Part shown: positions 45,801 to 61,400 of the stretch, one piece after another | Numbering within the stretch: the first letter of the stretch is position 1 | Layout of the letters: each line of letters begins with the position of its first letter | DNA from: Crambe crambe | Taxonomy: Eukaryota; Porifera; Demospongiae; Poecilosclerida; Crambeidae | Direction: 5' to 3' | Assembly (NCBI GenBank): GCA_963924555.1 | Contig: OZ004582.1 | Span: forward strand, 5,580,001-5,644,000 | DNA: 64,000 nt | The notes under the pieces: generated by a model | What the model saw: only the letters and a program-made list of their open reading frames with translations | The model's database searches: none | Told to the model about the DNA's origin: nothing | Program-made: the position numbers and the translations under genes

Positions 45801-48800
45801 CTCTCAGTGACACATCTGTAATGTAAAAAAACATACATTGTAAATATGAATAAGACTTATCGTCTGTTTTTTCTACTTGGTATATGGTCAACTCTTGAAA
45901 AAAAATTGAGAAAGAGGTATAAGATCACTTCACTTTTCTTCTTTCTGACCTTTTCCAGTGCTCATGTAGAAAACAAAATATATTTTAAGAGACCTTTGAC
46001 CTTTAAATGAGTTTCTATGATAAATTGATATAAGATTATGTCTCAATATAGCACCAGCTCAGATTATTCTCCAACCAAATGTATCCATTGAACTGATGGG
46101 TTGTGAAACTCTATTGGCAACTTGCACAGCATCAGGAACCAACTTTCAGAGCTTCGTCTTCACTCACAATGGAGTAGCTCTGTCATCCAATGACAGTGTG
46201 TCGATCAATGTGACAGAAGTATCATCAGGCAATTTCACTTTCACTGTGGCAACTTTGCTGATATGTTCTGTTACACAAGCTGTCGTTGGAGAATATCAAT
46301 GTGTTGTGAGTAATGGGTTTAGTATGGATGCTGCTAACTTCAATGTGTCTCTAACTAATGAATCAGGTAATAAATCCCAGAATGTTAAGCACTGCATGTT
46401 TAATTTGTCAGTATAATTTTGTCAACCGACCTGAAAACTTCTAAATTTTTGTTGAGCAATAATATTTTGTGTTGTTACTATTCATAGTTGTTGTTGGCTG
46501 GGATGGAACCACAACTTTATCACTGATGGAGGGAGAGAATGCAACTCTTTCTCTTCAGATTATGAGTGGTACTCCAACCTCTGAGTTTGTTGTAACTATT
46601 AATCGGCAAGGCAATGCATCATTAGGTATATAATGTTGTATTACCGGGAATATTTCTTTTGTTACTTTGTTATTAAACAAAGAAAATTTATTACGTGAAA
46701 ATAAAATTCCAAAGTGTAAAACTAATTACAGGTAACCTGTATAGAAACACTCTTTCTCTTTTCTCTGTAGATGACTTCCAATTATCTCAAACTGACTTTA
46801 CCTTCAACTGTCAGAATAGAGCACACACTGTTAATATCACCATCCTTAATGATAACTTATTCGAGCAAAACCAAACAGCTAATCTTCAGCTTGTTGCTGG
46901 ATCTGGACAAAGTGCTGGTCCTACTGTCAGTCCTCTGGTACTGCAGCCATCAGCTTTGGAACTAATTATCATTGATGAAGATCGTAAGATCTATGTGAAA
47001 CTTAGCTACTGGACCTACACATAGCAGTTTTTTAAAAGAAAAATACACTCCCTTTTATACTAAAAACACAACATGGATTTATAAAGAGCTACATAGAATT
47101 TTGGAACTACGTAAGACTATACCCTTCAAATACTAAAAGCTGCAGGCCTGGCTCATATTCTGCTCAAGGGGAGGGGGGGGGGGATGTGTGTGAAGAATAG
47201 CCCGTCATAGGGAAAGAAATTGTCCATTCCATTCCATTGCTGGAATGCCTGGTTATTATTGCAGGCATAGAAGACATCATTCTTGGACTGCAAGTGATGA
47301 ATGGTTCCAGCAGTGTGAATGAAGGAGACAATGTAACAGTATGTGTAGTTATCCAAGGAACTACATTATTGGAATTTGGTGCATTTCTAATACCTGCATT
47401 TGCTGGAGATGCTGAAACATGTCAGTGAACATTTCAAATTATCTCTTATTCTCATTTATTACTAGCAATTTTATTTATTATAGTGTTTCAACGGGACTTC
47501 ACTGTAGAAATGCAACAGATTATTATTGATGGCAGTAGTTTTGTTGCACAACTTGCAATGAGAGATTCCATCTGTCTTAATCTTGAAGTGATTAATGATA
47601 ATGAGTTCAATCCGACTTACCAAATCGCTTTTAGACTGCCATTTGCTTTAGCGATCAATCCGATAGATGACCGTCAAATCTTCCTGAATGTTTCAGCAAT
47701 TCCTCCACTGCTCATCACTGTGGATGATTCTCAAGGTAAAAAGCAACAGTATGTTGTAAACCAGGCTATGACGTAACTTGTAAGTAAACTTTAACATCAG
47801 TTATATGTGTAGGTTGTAAACCAGGCTATGTAACTTGTAAACTTTAACAGTTTTAGAAGTGCAATGAGAAATGAGTGAACTGAGTTAGTGGCTGTAAGGT
47901 GGTAAATTTGATTAACATAAGTTAGACTAATAGCACAGTGATTAAAATGACAATAATTTTTTCCAGATTCTTCTCTTCCTCCTGGTCCTTTCAGGGATCC
48001 TGCACTTGGTGAGCATTAAAACACTTTTAGTAGCACCTACATACTTCTATATTTAATGTAGATCGTCTTCTGTCCTTTGGAATTGAATTTGGAGACAATT
48101 TTATTTCACGATTAGTAAATATTGGTACAGCAATTTTTCCAGGGCCTTTCCCCTTCTTTGGGCAAAATTATTCAGATGTTGGGGTAAGTTTGTTTATACA
48201 TTTTTTATGGGGGGGGGGGGGGGGGGGGGGGGGGGAGTTTAGACAACTAGTGAGAAAAACCTTGATAACATACTTACATGAACTAAAACATCCTTTCTAT
48301 CAGTAATATTGTTTCTTGGCCACTCAGCAATAATTAGTACTACATGTATGATAAGTCTCCGGGTTGAAATACTAAGCCCTGTTTACACGAATATTTTAAC
48401 AGGCTTTTAAAACTTGACTGTAGTGTTAATTCACTTTACAAGAGAGGGTGTGTAGACAGAACTCATATCCAGGTTGAATCCGGATTAAATCCAGATTGAA
48501 ATTTACGTATAAATGGGGTAGGCCACTCTTTATTCCATACCTCACAATTGCTAGTAGGATATTTGCACACTGAGAAGTTTGGGACAATTTAATCAAAGGA
48601 CTAATATAAGATTTCTATCTGGGACTGCCAAATACAATCATGATAGTATAACTTTCTGTTATAGGCTGATGCTAATGGTGCCATAATGTTATTTGAAGTT
48701 GATGTGCATCTTGCAATCCTTGATGGATTTAGAATTTCTTCAGGTATTTATCCCTATGCAACTGCAGTTGATCTCACGACAGTTGGACGGGTATTCTTCA

Positions 48801-51800
48801 ACTTAGTGACAGACACTGAGCGAATGCAAACAGTGAATTCCTTGATCAGGATAAATTTTGGTGTTAATTTTACAGCAGGATATGTATTTTACGCCACATG
48901 GGACAGAGTACCCCAGAGGGGTGGTAACATAACAGTAAGTATGAACTTAATATTCAGTACAGTCATGCTACAATATACACACTGGACAAGTATACATGTT
49001 CAGTTTATCGGTATTGAGAAAAGGGGTCTTACAGAACAAAACAGAGTTATTGGTATCATTTTAAAGCTCTTCATCTAAAGTTTTATAATTCAGCGAGCGA
49101 GCTGACTCTCAGGTCATGCATGACTCATTGAAATTGTAGATATACAAGTGAAAGGAAAAAAATTATGCTAAATAAAAAGGCCATGTAGGGTTAGTCTGTA
49201 CTTTTACCTATAGCAGTTACTGTGAGCAAACATCAAAATTATGCTGCCTTCCCTACATCACTAATGTTTTGCACCATACATAAGACCCCTTTTCTGTCAC
49301 ATAATTGATAACTGTACAATGTGAAGTTACTTCACATCTCACTTAAATGACTGTATAGACCTTCATCTTGTTCCTTTGCTTAGGATCAAAACAGCTTTCA
49401 AGTGGTGTTGGCTACTGATGGACAGAGCTCATATGTGGGTTTCATTTATGCTGACTTGCAGTGGGAAGCACAAAATGTAAATATTGGTTTCCGTTTTGAT
49501 GGTGGTAATTCTACGACCCCCAATGTTCTTAATGATACTGGAACACTCACTTCACGAAGTAATATCTTTCAAGATGGATTCTATCTATTTCAAGTTAATG
49601 ATGTGCTCATTGAACCTCCAGGTAAGTCATACTTGTTCTAGGGACCACATAATCTTACTGAATGTGGTGGTTCCAGATATTAGATGCATTCAATTTTTGG
49701 CCAATTCTTGATGTGTCCCCACTATAATAATTATTATTATGAATACTGTGGAGTGGAAATTTTTGTGGGGTAAAATTTTTGGCAGTTTTTCTGCGAAAGA
49801 TACAAAATCCACAAAAAAACTTATCTGAAAAAACATTCCTGCTATAGCTACAGTCCTTAATTCAAGTTGACATTAATATTTATATTCCAGTCAGCACATG
49901 ATTAAAGTTTGGGACAATTTCATCAGCCAATTAATTGAAACTATAACACAATAATTAAATCCCAAGGAGGAAGAGAATCTTGTACTAATTATTATCATTC
50001 ATACAGGGTCATGTGTGAGAGCAAACTTTTCAGGTTGCTGCGATCCACGAACCAATGACTGTCTCGTTAATAACAACTGTTCTTGCTCTCAAGACTGCTT
50101 CAGTCAAGGATCCTGCTGTGCTGATATCACCAGTGCCAACTGTTTTCCAAGTACGTAGGGACATGCGGCTTGGCACCTTAGAAAAGGAAATTTTAAAAAA
50201 TGTTTCCTGATTAGGAGGGTCAGGGGTGGACTATAATATATATCAAAAACGTAGCTTGTTATAAGATATGTGCTCACTGAAGCAATAGTACTTCAGCTGG
50301 CTGAAGCAGAAAAGAAACTGACCTGCTTAATTAGGGTACCAAGAAAAGAATATTCAGCTCTTAATCTGAGAAGTCCTGATTGCACATCGTAGCTAGCTAT
50401 TTACTATTTTAAAATAGCTCTTTAAAAATCCTTTTCCTTCAGATGTGACAGTGACACCAGATCGTGATGAAGTACGTATTGATGCTGAAGATAATGTGAA
50501 TGCTGAGGTTATTTTCACTGTCTCAGGCATTGATCTTCCAGTTCCACTGAACACTCCTCTAAATGTTTTCGTAACCACAAGAGATGAGACAGCTCAAGGT
50601 ACATAATAAAATCAGTGATAAGAGTGTACCTGAAATACCATAGCATGTTGCAGCTGAAGTAGCTAGTGGCAGGCAAGGCCAAGTGAAAATTTATTGGTAG
50701 GGCCAAAGTTCATAAGTGTGTATGGTGTACAATGGGTCTGTAGTTATTCCACTATCAAAGACCATACTACATATAGCTACCTGCCCTTCCAGTCCTCCAG
50801 GCCTGCAGGGTGGGAGTAGGTGGTCATTGCAATCACCTAAAGATGTAGAGCTGCTATGTATCAAGTATATAGTTACAGTTATAGCTATGTAACAGTCTCA
50901 GGTAGAAGTTGTGAAACTAGCTATCATATTTTTCTAGGAAAAAATTGGGTCAGGTTGAAATTGCAGACTGTATGGTAAAAGTCGTAATCATATACATGAG
51001 TTATGGAGAGATAAAAAATGAAATCATCGATAGAGTATGTTGGACTCTCATGTAATATCTATAGCCACTAGACACTCAGTCCATGGGCATAGCAGACCGG
51101 ATCTAAATGCATGCATGCATGCATCCATCCATGCATGCAGAATTATGGTGATTGGAATTTAGAATGATGTGTGGTACAAAAGGATGTCTAAAAGAAACCA
51201 TCATTGTGCTAATTAATTTGGCATGATGAAGCTATAGATACCTAAGAAAATTATGACATCTTTGAGGGTCATTATTTGTATTACAGGGGGTGCTGATTAT
51301 GTTCCGGTGGTGGAGAGCTTCCAGGTGACTTCTGATGGAAGATTTAGGCAGAACATTTCGATTCTCTTTGATGGAGAGTTTGAAGCCTCAGAGACTTTCA
51401 TTGTTGCCATCTCCTACTCATTTCCAATGAGTATTGTTAATAAGACCATAGAAGTTACAGTCATCATTGGTAAGAGGATTTATGGGATTCAGGAATGATA
51501 GACTTATTCTCTGTTCTTTTGAGCTTTTCTGGTGTTTCTTTAAAATTAAATCTTTTAGCTTCAAAGTTACTTCACTTTTTGACTAGAGTTATTAGTCGTG
51601 TGCAGTGCACTATTTAAGATTATTTAACAAAATAGTATAATTTTACTTTATTAGGCAATCTTTTGCCCTTTGGACTTCAATTTGGTGATGAGTTGTTACC
51701 TGTTGTGGATGATGGATCTTCAGTTCCAATACCGAAAAATCTATCATTTCAATACTTTGGAACCAATGAGAGCACGGTGTTTGTAAGTGTGGATGGCAGT

Positions 51801-54292
51801 AGTCTGTAGGTACTTACATGTAGCTGATTGCATGTAGTTGCAATATGGAACAAATGCCAAGAAGAAACCACATGCATGAATTTCTTGTTGACCACTTCAT
51901 ACATGTATTTCTTAGCTCTCCACAGTATAGTCACAGTGTAGACCGTCACAAAATGTGCATAAAAATAGGAAAGCTCTCACTCCCTCTCTAACTCCATGAG
52001 CTCCTTCTTCTAAGATTGTAGCCATAAATTGCTGTTGATAAAGTTGGGCACTGTATCACAAGTTCCTTCTCTTGTCTATATAAGGATCCCTGCCATTAAC
52101 CTTATAAATGTATAGAGTTGTACACTGCATATGAAGTTAGTCTATGGAATATACAGTAAATATCGTACATACATAGAGCTATTGTAACCATAACCAGGGT
52201 TTCATCTAGGAATTTTACCTTGGAGAGGGGGAAGCTCACTGAACATGCGGTGAGGGGGGTGGGAGGGAGATGTGTCCCCTCCTGTGTTGAGCGCAAAGCC
52301 AAAATGCTTATGTAGCTAGCTACATCCTAAATAATACTATAATTATTTTTTGTCCTAGCTAAAATTATTTTGGGGGAAGAGGGAACTGTTTTTTTTGTTT
52401 GTTTTTTGTTTGTTTATTTATTGTTGTTGTTGTTTTTTTTTGGGGGGGGGGGGAACTTCACCTGCACCCCCCTCCTTAGATAAAACCCTGATAACAATGA
52501 TGATCTTTTTGCTTTTGCAGGTTAACTCCAATGGACTTATTTCTTTTCGAATGCCATTCACTTCATTCATCCCTATTCCTTTCCCACTATCTTTCCCGGT
52601 TATCCTCATCGCTCCATTCTGGGATGACATAGACATCCGTGCATTTGGGGAGATCTTGTTTCGTTTCTCCACAAAGCAGAGGCTACTGAATCAAGTATCT
52701 TCTCACATTACCGCAGCATTCAGAAACCAACACTCTTCAGAGTTATTATTCATAGTAACTTGGAATAATGTCTCTGAATTTGCAGGAGATGGAACCGTAA
52801 GTTTATAAATAGTTTCCCATGAGGTAGCCTATTAAACTCTATAGCTAACTAACTTATAACATTTTAACACTTTTATTTTTGTACATAACAACAAATTAAC
52901 TAGGGGCAACATTTGACAGCGAGCAAGCGAGCAAATGTTCCTATGGCTTTTAGCTAGAGCTGATAGGCTCCTAATGGCTCCTAGTGGGCAGATGCATGCA
53001 TAGATAGAAAGCTGTAATGCTTACCACAAAGCACTTAGATAAGTGTTGTGCCTACAATCCACAGACACTTACCACCACCATACCTAGGCCGGGGGGGAGG
53101 GGGGGGGGCATTTTTTGGAGTGTAGACTGAAATATATACAATTTCAATGAGTCATGACCTGCTTGCTTGCTCACTAAATTATAGTAATAACGATGTTACT
53201 TTCTTCTCATTTCTTCTCATTATAAGAGCAATACATTCCAAGCTGTCATATCAGTAAGTGAGTTGGAGTCCTATGTCATATTCCTCTATCGAGACATCAA
53301 CTGGAGCAGTGGAACTGTGATAGGGTTCAATGCTGGAGACAGACAACGTTTTGAAATGATTCCTCGTAACGATTCCTTCACTCTGGGAATTGAGGAGACA
53401 TCTAATATTGGCATAGCTGGCACCTACTCATACAGGGTAGACCTGGACTTAATCATTGAACCTACTGGTACGATCTTGAATATACAGTTAATGCTTACCT
53501 ATAGCTAAATCAAGTGGGTACAATATTCAAAATTTGGAGCAAAAACAAGTTTTGGAGATAACAATCAAATTGTTTTTTTTTTGTGGCTCATTTATGTTAT
53601 CCATGTGCAAGGAATAAGGAATGGCCTATGTACGTGGGTCACCCTTATATCCCCTGCAACCCCTTTATATATTCCACGTATTTAGCTAGCATAGATATAG
53701 TGCTGTGCATGAAGATGTGGCCCTGCTGAGAGTTAACATGAAGAGAAATTGCTGCTTTTTAAAACTTTTATAAGCAGCAGCTATAATATACTCCCTATGG
53801 AGGTGTGCACGACATTTACTGTAACAGTATTTAGATACTTTTCTACAGTCAGTTAATATCTTCAGTCAAGGCGCCTGCAATTCACTAACCTTTGACCTGT
53901 TGCTATAATGTCTTCCTTTGACGATAATGTTGCCAAAAGAGTAAAATGCCTTGACTGAGTGAATTAATTAACACATACTGAGCTTCTATTAATGCCACTG
54001 CAGAGGTGTTTGTGTCCCTGAATGTATCAAGTGAAGTGAATGAAGGTGATACTCTCATGGCCTGTATTGAAGTCCCCACTGGAAGTGTAGAAGGAGCTGT
54101 GTTTGTTAACTTGACAGCCACTGGCCTTACAGGTAAGTAATCTATTACATAGGTAGAGCTATGGTTATAGGGTGAGGTCAATAGTTATAGGTATGTATGT
54201 ACTTAAGTCATTTTGGATCAATGTAAGGATTAAAAAAAAAAACTGCTTATTTTGTAGCCCAAGATAATATTTGTTCTATTATTCTGTCACTG

Positions 54293-54339
<47 letters not shown>

Positions 54340-55460
54340 CTTGTTTGTTAGTTTGTTTGTTTCTTATTGCTTGTTTGTTTGTTTCTTCATTTATTCATTA
54401 GTTCTATACCTACCATTATCTCATACCATTATTATTAGCTTCATCTATGGATTTCATTCCCGTCAGCATGATAATTGAGATATCGAATAACAGTGGTGTA
54501 TGTGTACCTATCACCACTCTCAATGATCAAGAACTAGAGCAGAGGGAGATGTTTGTCGTGTCACTGGTGGCTGCTCTTGGACCAGTTCTAGTCAGCACCA
54601 ACAACATAGCAGTTGTGGCCATTAAGGATACTGATAGTGAGCACCATTTTGCTACTGTAGAACCCCTCATTGTGGACTCAATTTGGAAATTCTCGTGGTC
54701 TCATTCGTTTACAAAAATTATAACAAATTAACAAAAAAAAACCAACTGAAGTACAATAGAATATGACAATTATTTATGATCAGATGGAATGAGGCTGCAT
54801 TATACAGATGAACACTTAGACACGAACACTATAATATTTTTTACGCTGTATTAATTTCATGATTAGTGAACATCAACACCTTTTTTGCAGTGGTGGATGT
54901 CTTCTTCAATCAAAGCTCTTATTCAGTTGATGAGAGAGATGGTGTCCTGATGGTGTGTGTTCGTATCACTCCAGTAGTACTCCAACGACAGATTCTGGTG
55001 GACCTGACTCTGAGTAATGAGGATGGAACAGCCACACGTAAGACAAACTGGGAGCATAAGGCAATGCCTTAGTGAAACACAACAGGCAACACTACAAGAT
55101 TAAACAAAATTTAGTGATAGCTGATTAATGGCACCAACAAAATAATAATATTGATAAAACCATACAGATATAAAGATTGTTACAAGTTTGTCGAGGTGCA
55201 TAATCATCAAATTTTTTTTTACAGCTGGTGAGGATTATGTCAATGATACCTTTACCTTGACATTCTCATCATCTGCAATGGTACTCTGTGAAAGCATCAC
55301 AATCATATCGGATGGCATAGATGAAACCTTTGAGAACTTCAGTGCTGTACTGTCTACCAATGATACAGCAATTGAATTCACAATGTCCAATCCTGTTCCA
55401 ATCACTATTACAGGTAATTCATGCAAATAATACTTTCTTCTATTATAATCATTGAGGTTT

Positions 55461-55496
<36 letters not shown>

Positions 55497-58400
55497 CAGT
55501 GTGTGGTGGTTTCATTACTTTTGCAACATTCCATTGTGGAATTTTAGCTATTTCTTCATACATCAGCTACTGGACTGAAATTTAATAAAGAGAGCTAGTA
55601 CAGATAATCTCATCCAAACATGTTTGAGAAATATAATTGTTACCTCTCTCATTATTTTAATTGTTGTTGTTGTTGTTGCTGTTGTTATTGTTATTGTTAT
55701 TGTTGTTGCTGCTGTTGTTGTTTTTTGTTGTTGTTGCCGCTGTTGCTGCTATTGTTGTTGTTGTCATCATATTTTGTTAGGGTAAATTTGTTATTGTAAG
55801 TGATTCTTGATATTATTTACAATGTGCTCTACATATTATTATATGTGTTATGCATGCAGGCCCAGCTCATATCATAATCCAGCCAAGCAGTGTCTTTGAA
55901 ATCTCTGGCTGTGGAGCCTTCAGTGCCACATGTATAGCTTCTGCTGCATCCCTTCAGAGTTTTAACTTTATCCACAATGGACAAACTCTCTCCAATGACA
56001 GTCGGGCAACAATAACCATCGTTGAAATACAGGATCAGTTTTTTGTGGCAATTTTGCAGCTCTGTATGGTGACAGCAGAAGATACTGGGGAGTATAGCTG
56101 TGTTATTGATGATGGTCGCGATCAAGACTTGGCTAATTTTTCTGTTCAAGTGATCAATGAAGAAGGTGAGGTAGCTATTTGCATGTGAACAAAACAATCA
56201 CTAGGAACATTTCTATCCAGATATTGTGTAGAATCGTAATTCAATTCGGGGGTGGAATAGTATGTGTGTGAGTGTATATTCTGAGTTTTGGAATATTTCA
56301 TGTATCTTGAGAAAAGGTGTAAAGTGGATTCACATTTATTCCCATGTCAGTATATCAACTATATGCAGTAAATATACAGTTTGTGCCTTTATGACTCTTC
56401 TATTTGCTTGATCTAAGACATCAACAGAGAGCATGCATGGGTTTTATAGTGCTGTTTAAATTTGGACATGCAGTAGCTAGTTGAGCAAGCATTCAAAGTG
56501 AAAAATGAATCTTATTTTTATTCAGTGACTGTTGGTTTTGTTGGAGACACCTCACTATCATTGGTGGAAGGTGAAAATGTCACCTTGTTGGTTCAACTTC
56601 TCAGTGGAAGTCCTGCTTCTGGTTTTGTCGTACAAGTATCACCAGTGAGCGGCACAGCAGCATCAGGTAAATAACTATCATTAGAAAATGGTATGCTTTG
56701 ATCTTTAGTCTTTAATCAAGTGCTCAGTCCACCTGTTCTAGTAGTGTGGCTATGTAGGTCCCTTACCTAGTAAGACATGTAAGAACACCTACCCACAGAC
56801 TATTCACCAGTAAGACACCTCACCACAGGCAGATTAAGACACCATTTTCTTATAGAAAACAACATCTTCTAAACAAGTAAAACACTCAACGTGGTTCCTC
56901 AAGGAATTAAAGACCAAGGGTGATGTAAATGATCACCAAGTCAAACTATATACTTATACATAGCTAGCTATTATTTCATGTGGAATTAATTTTACCAAAT
57001 TTGCACCATCCATGACCACTGTTCTTGCTTCTTCCATGTAATTAGTAACTGGGTAGCTGGTTTATACCAACACAGAAAGTTTCCACTATGACCTGCACAA
57101 AAATGGCTGCAAAATGACTTTTGACATAATCATGTTTTAATTTACGGATTTCAATTTAATGTTCCTATGTATCTTCCATCCACTGCAGATGATTTCCAGA
57201 CACAAGATGATCAATTCTTCAGTTTCATGTGTGGAAATTTCATGTATCCTTTCAATGTCTCTATATTGGATGATAGTACTGTTGAGGGGAATCAGAGCTT
57301 CTCCTTGCAGCTGAGCGCTTCCTTTAATGCTGAGCAAGTCAATCTGACCGTGGATCCTGCAATATTGAATGTCATAATAATAGATAATGATAGTAAGTTT
57401 GTGCATTTTAATTGTGTGATCGAATGCTGTCCACCAGACACTCTTCAGCATTTACTGGAGATTTTTGTGCATCCATGTAACTATTTGGATATCCTAGTGG
57501 ATGGTAGACTTTATTGTCCACACTGCAAAAAATTTAGCCCACAAAAAAATTCATGCTATCAATTTAAGGGCTTATTGAGCCACTGTAGGCTTGATACATC
57601 TACACATATTATGTAGCTATTAATTTTGCTGATCTTTGAAATTCAGAATTTTTTTAAAGAAAGTGAATTATGGCTAACATGACCATATTTACTGTGTAGT
57701 TGAGTGCCAAGTGATTAGTATGTATAGTTATTATTGTTATTATTTTTGCAGTGACTAATATTTTCTTCCAATCTGCCACATATGAAGTCAATGAAGGAGG
57801 GTCAGGTGCTGGGCAGTATTGTGTGGAAACTGGAGAGCTTCCTCAAAGGGATATTGTAATTGCATTCCGTTTTACTGCTGGAACAGCTCTAGGTGAGACA
57901 TATGCTTGCTTTATTGTTTGATAACCTGAACAATATTTCATTATTACGTACGTGTGTATATAATTCTGCAGCTGGTGAGGATTACAATGATATTTCTGGG
58001 ACTCTGACATTTTCTCCCACTGGCTCGACTGTGGCCTGTAGAAATTTCTCAGACATTATCATTCAGGACAATCTGGTTGAAGGAGCAGAGGTTTTTACTA
58101 TCCAGTTGGAAACAAATGATACAAGTGTCAATCTCACTCAATCAACCACACAAGTAACCATTGGTGATGACAGTGACAGTAAGTTGAACTATTTTACTAG
58201 ATACAGACTTGGAAATTGTTCAGTCTTAATAATGATGGACAATCTGCTATCATTATTATTTATAGCAGCACCTACATAATAATTATTATCTTTTTCCTTC
58301 AGTGTTTTTCGTGGAGTCTGAATCGGGTGCAGAGGTAGAAGTAGCTGAAGGAGAAAGGATCTTTGTGTGCTTTAACCGCTCCAGTAATCTTGCTCGAATA

Positions 58401-61400
58401 TCCTTCATTTCTTTGACTTCGATTTCCAATACTACATCAGGTAAGATGGATATGAGCACAATTAAGTTTTAGATCTCTTAATATCATGATTAAAGAAAGT
58501 ATAAACTGGGAAATCTTCTTCAGATAATAATGTGTGTTTAGAGTTTTCATGAGCTAGTATTTATATTAATTTCCATAATTGAACATGACCAAATGTACTA
58601 TAGAACAGTTTCCATTAATAATCAGTTCATACTGGATCTGCATTGACTATGTTCATATGTAGGATCAGATTTTGAGCTGTCTTCTGAACAAGTCGTTTTT
58701 TCAAGTATACAAGGTCGAGACTGTGTAGTAGTGGTTGGTGTGCTAGATAATACTGTGGAAGACACAGAATTCTTTAGCTTACTAGTCAGCAGTTCTGACC
58801 CAGCTGCCAATATAGTGAATGATGTCATCATTGTGAGGATCACTGACAGGAGTACAGGTATCAGAATTATTATATTAGCCAGAACACATCATTTCATCAT
58901 TGTAGCTAAATGATAATCAACCTCATGCAGTATTATGTATATTAGACTGTAGCATTTCATTACTGATATATAGAAGTACGGGTATGTCAGTATGATGTAT
59001 GTAGTATTATTAGACTGCATTTGAAACTTTTAATTTGATTTTTCCACAGTCTTAGCTTAACAGTTTCATCTCAGGATTTTCATTTTGGGGGGCCACCTCC
59101 ACTCCCCCCCCCCCCCCAGATGAAATCCTGATTGTAGTAATCCGTTAATAATCTCTAAACATTTCTTCTCCTCATCATTGATAGGAGTATATGAGGGGGG
59201 GGGGGTTTCAAATCCTGTAATAATCTCTAACCATTCTCCTCCTTTACCATGTCGGGCTTAGCTGCATTTGCATTCATCTTTGACGGTGATGCCGTGCGGA
59301 GTGTATCAGAAGGTTCTGAACTGACTCTCTGCCTGCAAGTGCTGCCTCCCTCCATTATTGAACCTGCCACAGCTGCTGCATTTCCTTCCACAAGTCCTCC
59401 AGATCCTATGAACCCTGATCCATCTGTGTCACCACTGGACAGAAATGTGATCCTTCAGATAACCACACTTAGTGATACTGCTATTGGTGAGTTTTGAATA
59501 CCAAATTCAAGATTTTCTCTACATAATAAAAAATTGAAAAATGAAAAAAAAATAATTTAATTGCAGCGAGCGAGCTGACTCTCGGGTCATGACTCATTGA
59601 AATTGTAAATAATCTAGGTCTACACTCCAAAATGCTCCAGGCGTACATACGGTAAGTACGTGTCCCGAATTAGTAGCGCTGTGCGTGCATAATGCGCATG
59701 CTCTAATTGGAATCTAGCTAGATTGTTTTCTACAGCTTTTTGTCATCGTGCTTGGCTTAGGCCACTATTTATAGAATCCTAGTTTTCTGTCCAAGAAGAC
59801 ATCCACAAGTGCTGCGGGCAGGAGGTTATTCTATTCTTGCTTCGTTATTTGTCTCAAAGGTCCTGTCTTCATCATTCACCATGGGCTTTCCCAAAAAGAG
59901 CTGTGTGTGAAGCCAAATGTGTGCGCTCTACTGCGCACATGAGCAGTGGCAGTAATAATATTTTTTTGATGCGGTAACATTTTCAATACGCGGGAACAAT
60001 CATTCTATTAATAGTGGCCTTATCTAAGTGCTTGTGGTAAGTATTTACAGCTTTCTATGTCTGGTTGGAACCATTCTTTAGTGCTATAACTCTTTAGAAG
60101 ATTAGTTTATATGTATTAGATAAGCATAGGTACTCTACAACTAGCAATGTGCAGCTTTAGACAGTGAGCAAGTGAGCAAGAAAAGTAGCTGATAGGCTCT
60201 ATAGTGCTTGATATCGCTGTCAGATAGAGTCATGTACTTGCTTGCTTGCTGTCAAATTGTAAATGTTGCACATTGCCCTAGTAATACAACACTAAACAAC
60301 ATGCAATAGCTATTAGCCTTCCTATACCTTATCTCATGCTAAAATTAACCAGCTATCCACCAAGTACTACAATAAAAAATTCATTCATAGGCCACTAATA
60401 TTGATACTTCTGTCTTATTATGCAGATGGGGTTGACTATGTCAGTGTGAATCGCTCACTGACATTTAATTCGTCTGTCGGTGTCAACTGTGTGAACATCG
60501 TAGCAATACCTGATGATAACCTGGAAGCAGTAGAATCCTTTAGCGTATCAGTCACTTCTGCTGACTCAGCTGTCTTCCTGATAACAAATGAGACTTCAAT
60601 ATCTATCCAAGATACAGGCAGTGAGTTCATTTGCTATAGCAAATAGATAAAACATATCAATCAGTCACTGGACTGGGCTGTAGCTAGTTAAACTATTGAT
60701 TTGTTCTTGAGTGATTTATGATTTTGATATAATAATATACTCTGAAATTCGAAAAAAAAAAGTGATTTTCTGTGAATACATAAAGGCAATATGCATAGCC
60801 CCAGCAGTGAAGTGAGTATATTCTGTTCTTACACTTATAGCTTAACAAGTTACTTAATCTGAATAATAGCGTTGTCCCTGTAAGTTCTGCAAACACAATT
60901 TCATACATGCAGGTTTCCTATAATCATACATACTTGTTGGCATTTATATAGAACACCAGTAAATCCTTCTTTATCTTAAGCACATAGAAAATATGCCTCC
61001 TTGCATATGCTCATTGTGTATTGAAAAGAAAAAAGTGCAATTGTTGTGTATTAACTTCTCAGCCCTGCCAGCGTTTTTCAGCCAGACAAGCTACACTGCT
61101 AGTGAGAGTGAAGGGTTTGTCGAAGTATGTGTCGTGCTCAGTGGAGGCAGGATTGATCGTACTTTGACAGTTAACCTCTTCATAGCTGATGGACCTGCTA
61201 CAGGTAAAAGTCAGGAAATACATGAAATTATAATATTATTCATATACCTGCTAATCTTATAAATTATTTACTTATCATCAGCTCCAGCTGACTACGATGC
61301 TTCAAACTTCCCTAATATGTTCATCTTTGTACCTGACAATGTGACAACTCGTATGCTGTGTAGAAATATCTCTATCATCATGGATGATGTGGTGGAGAAT

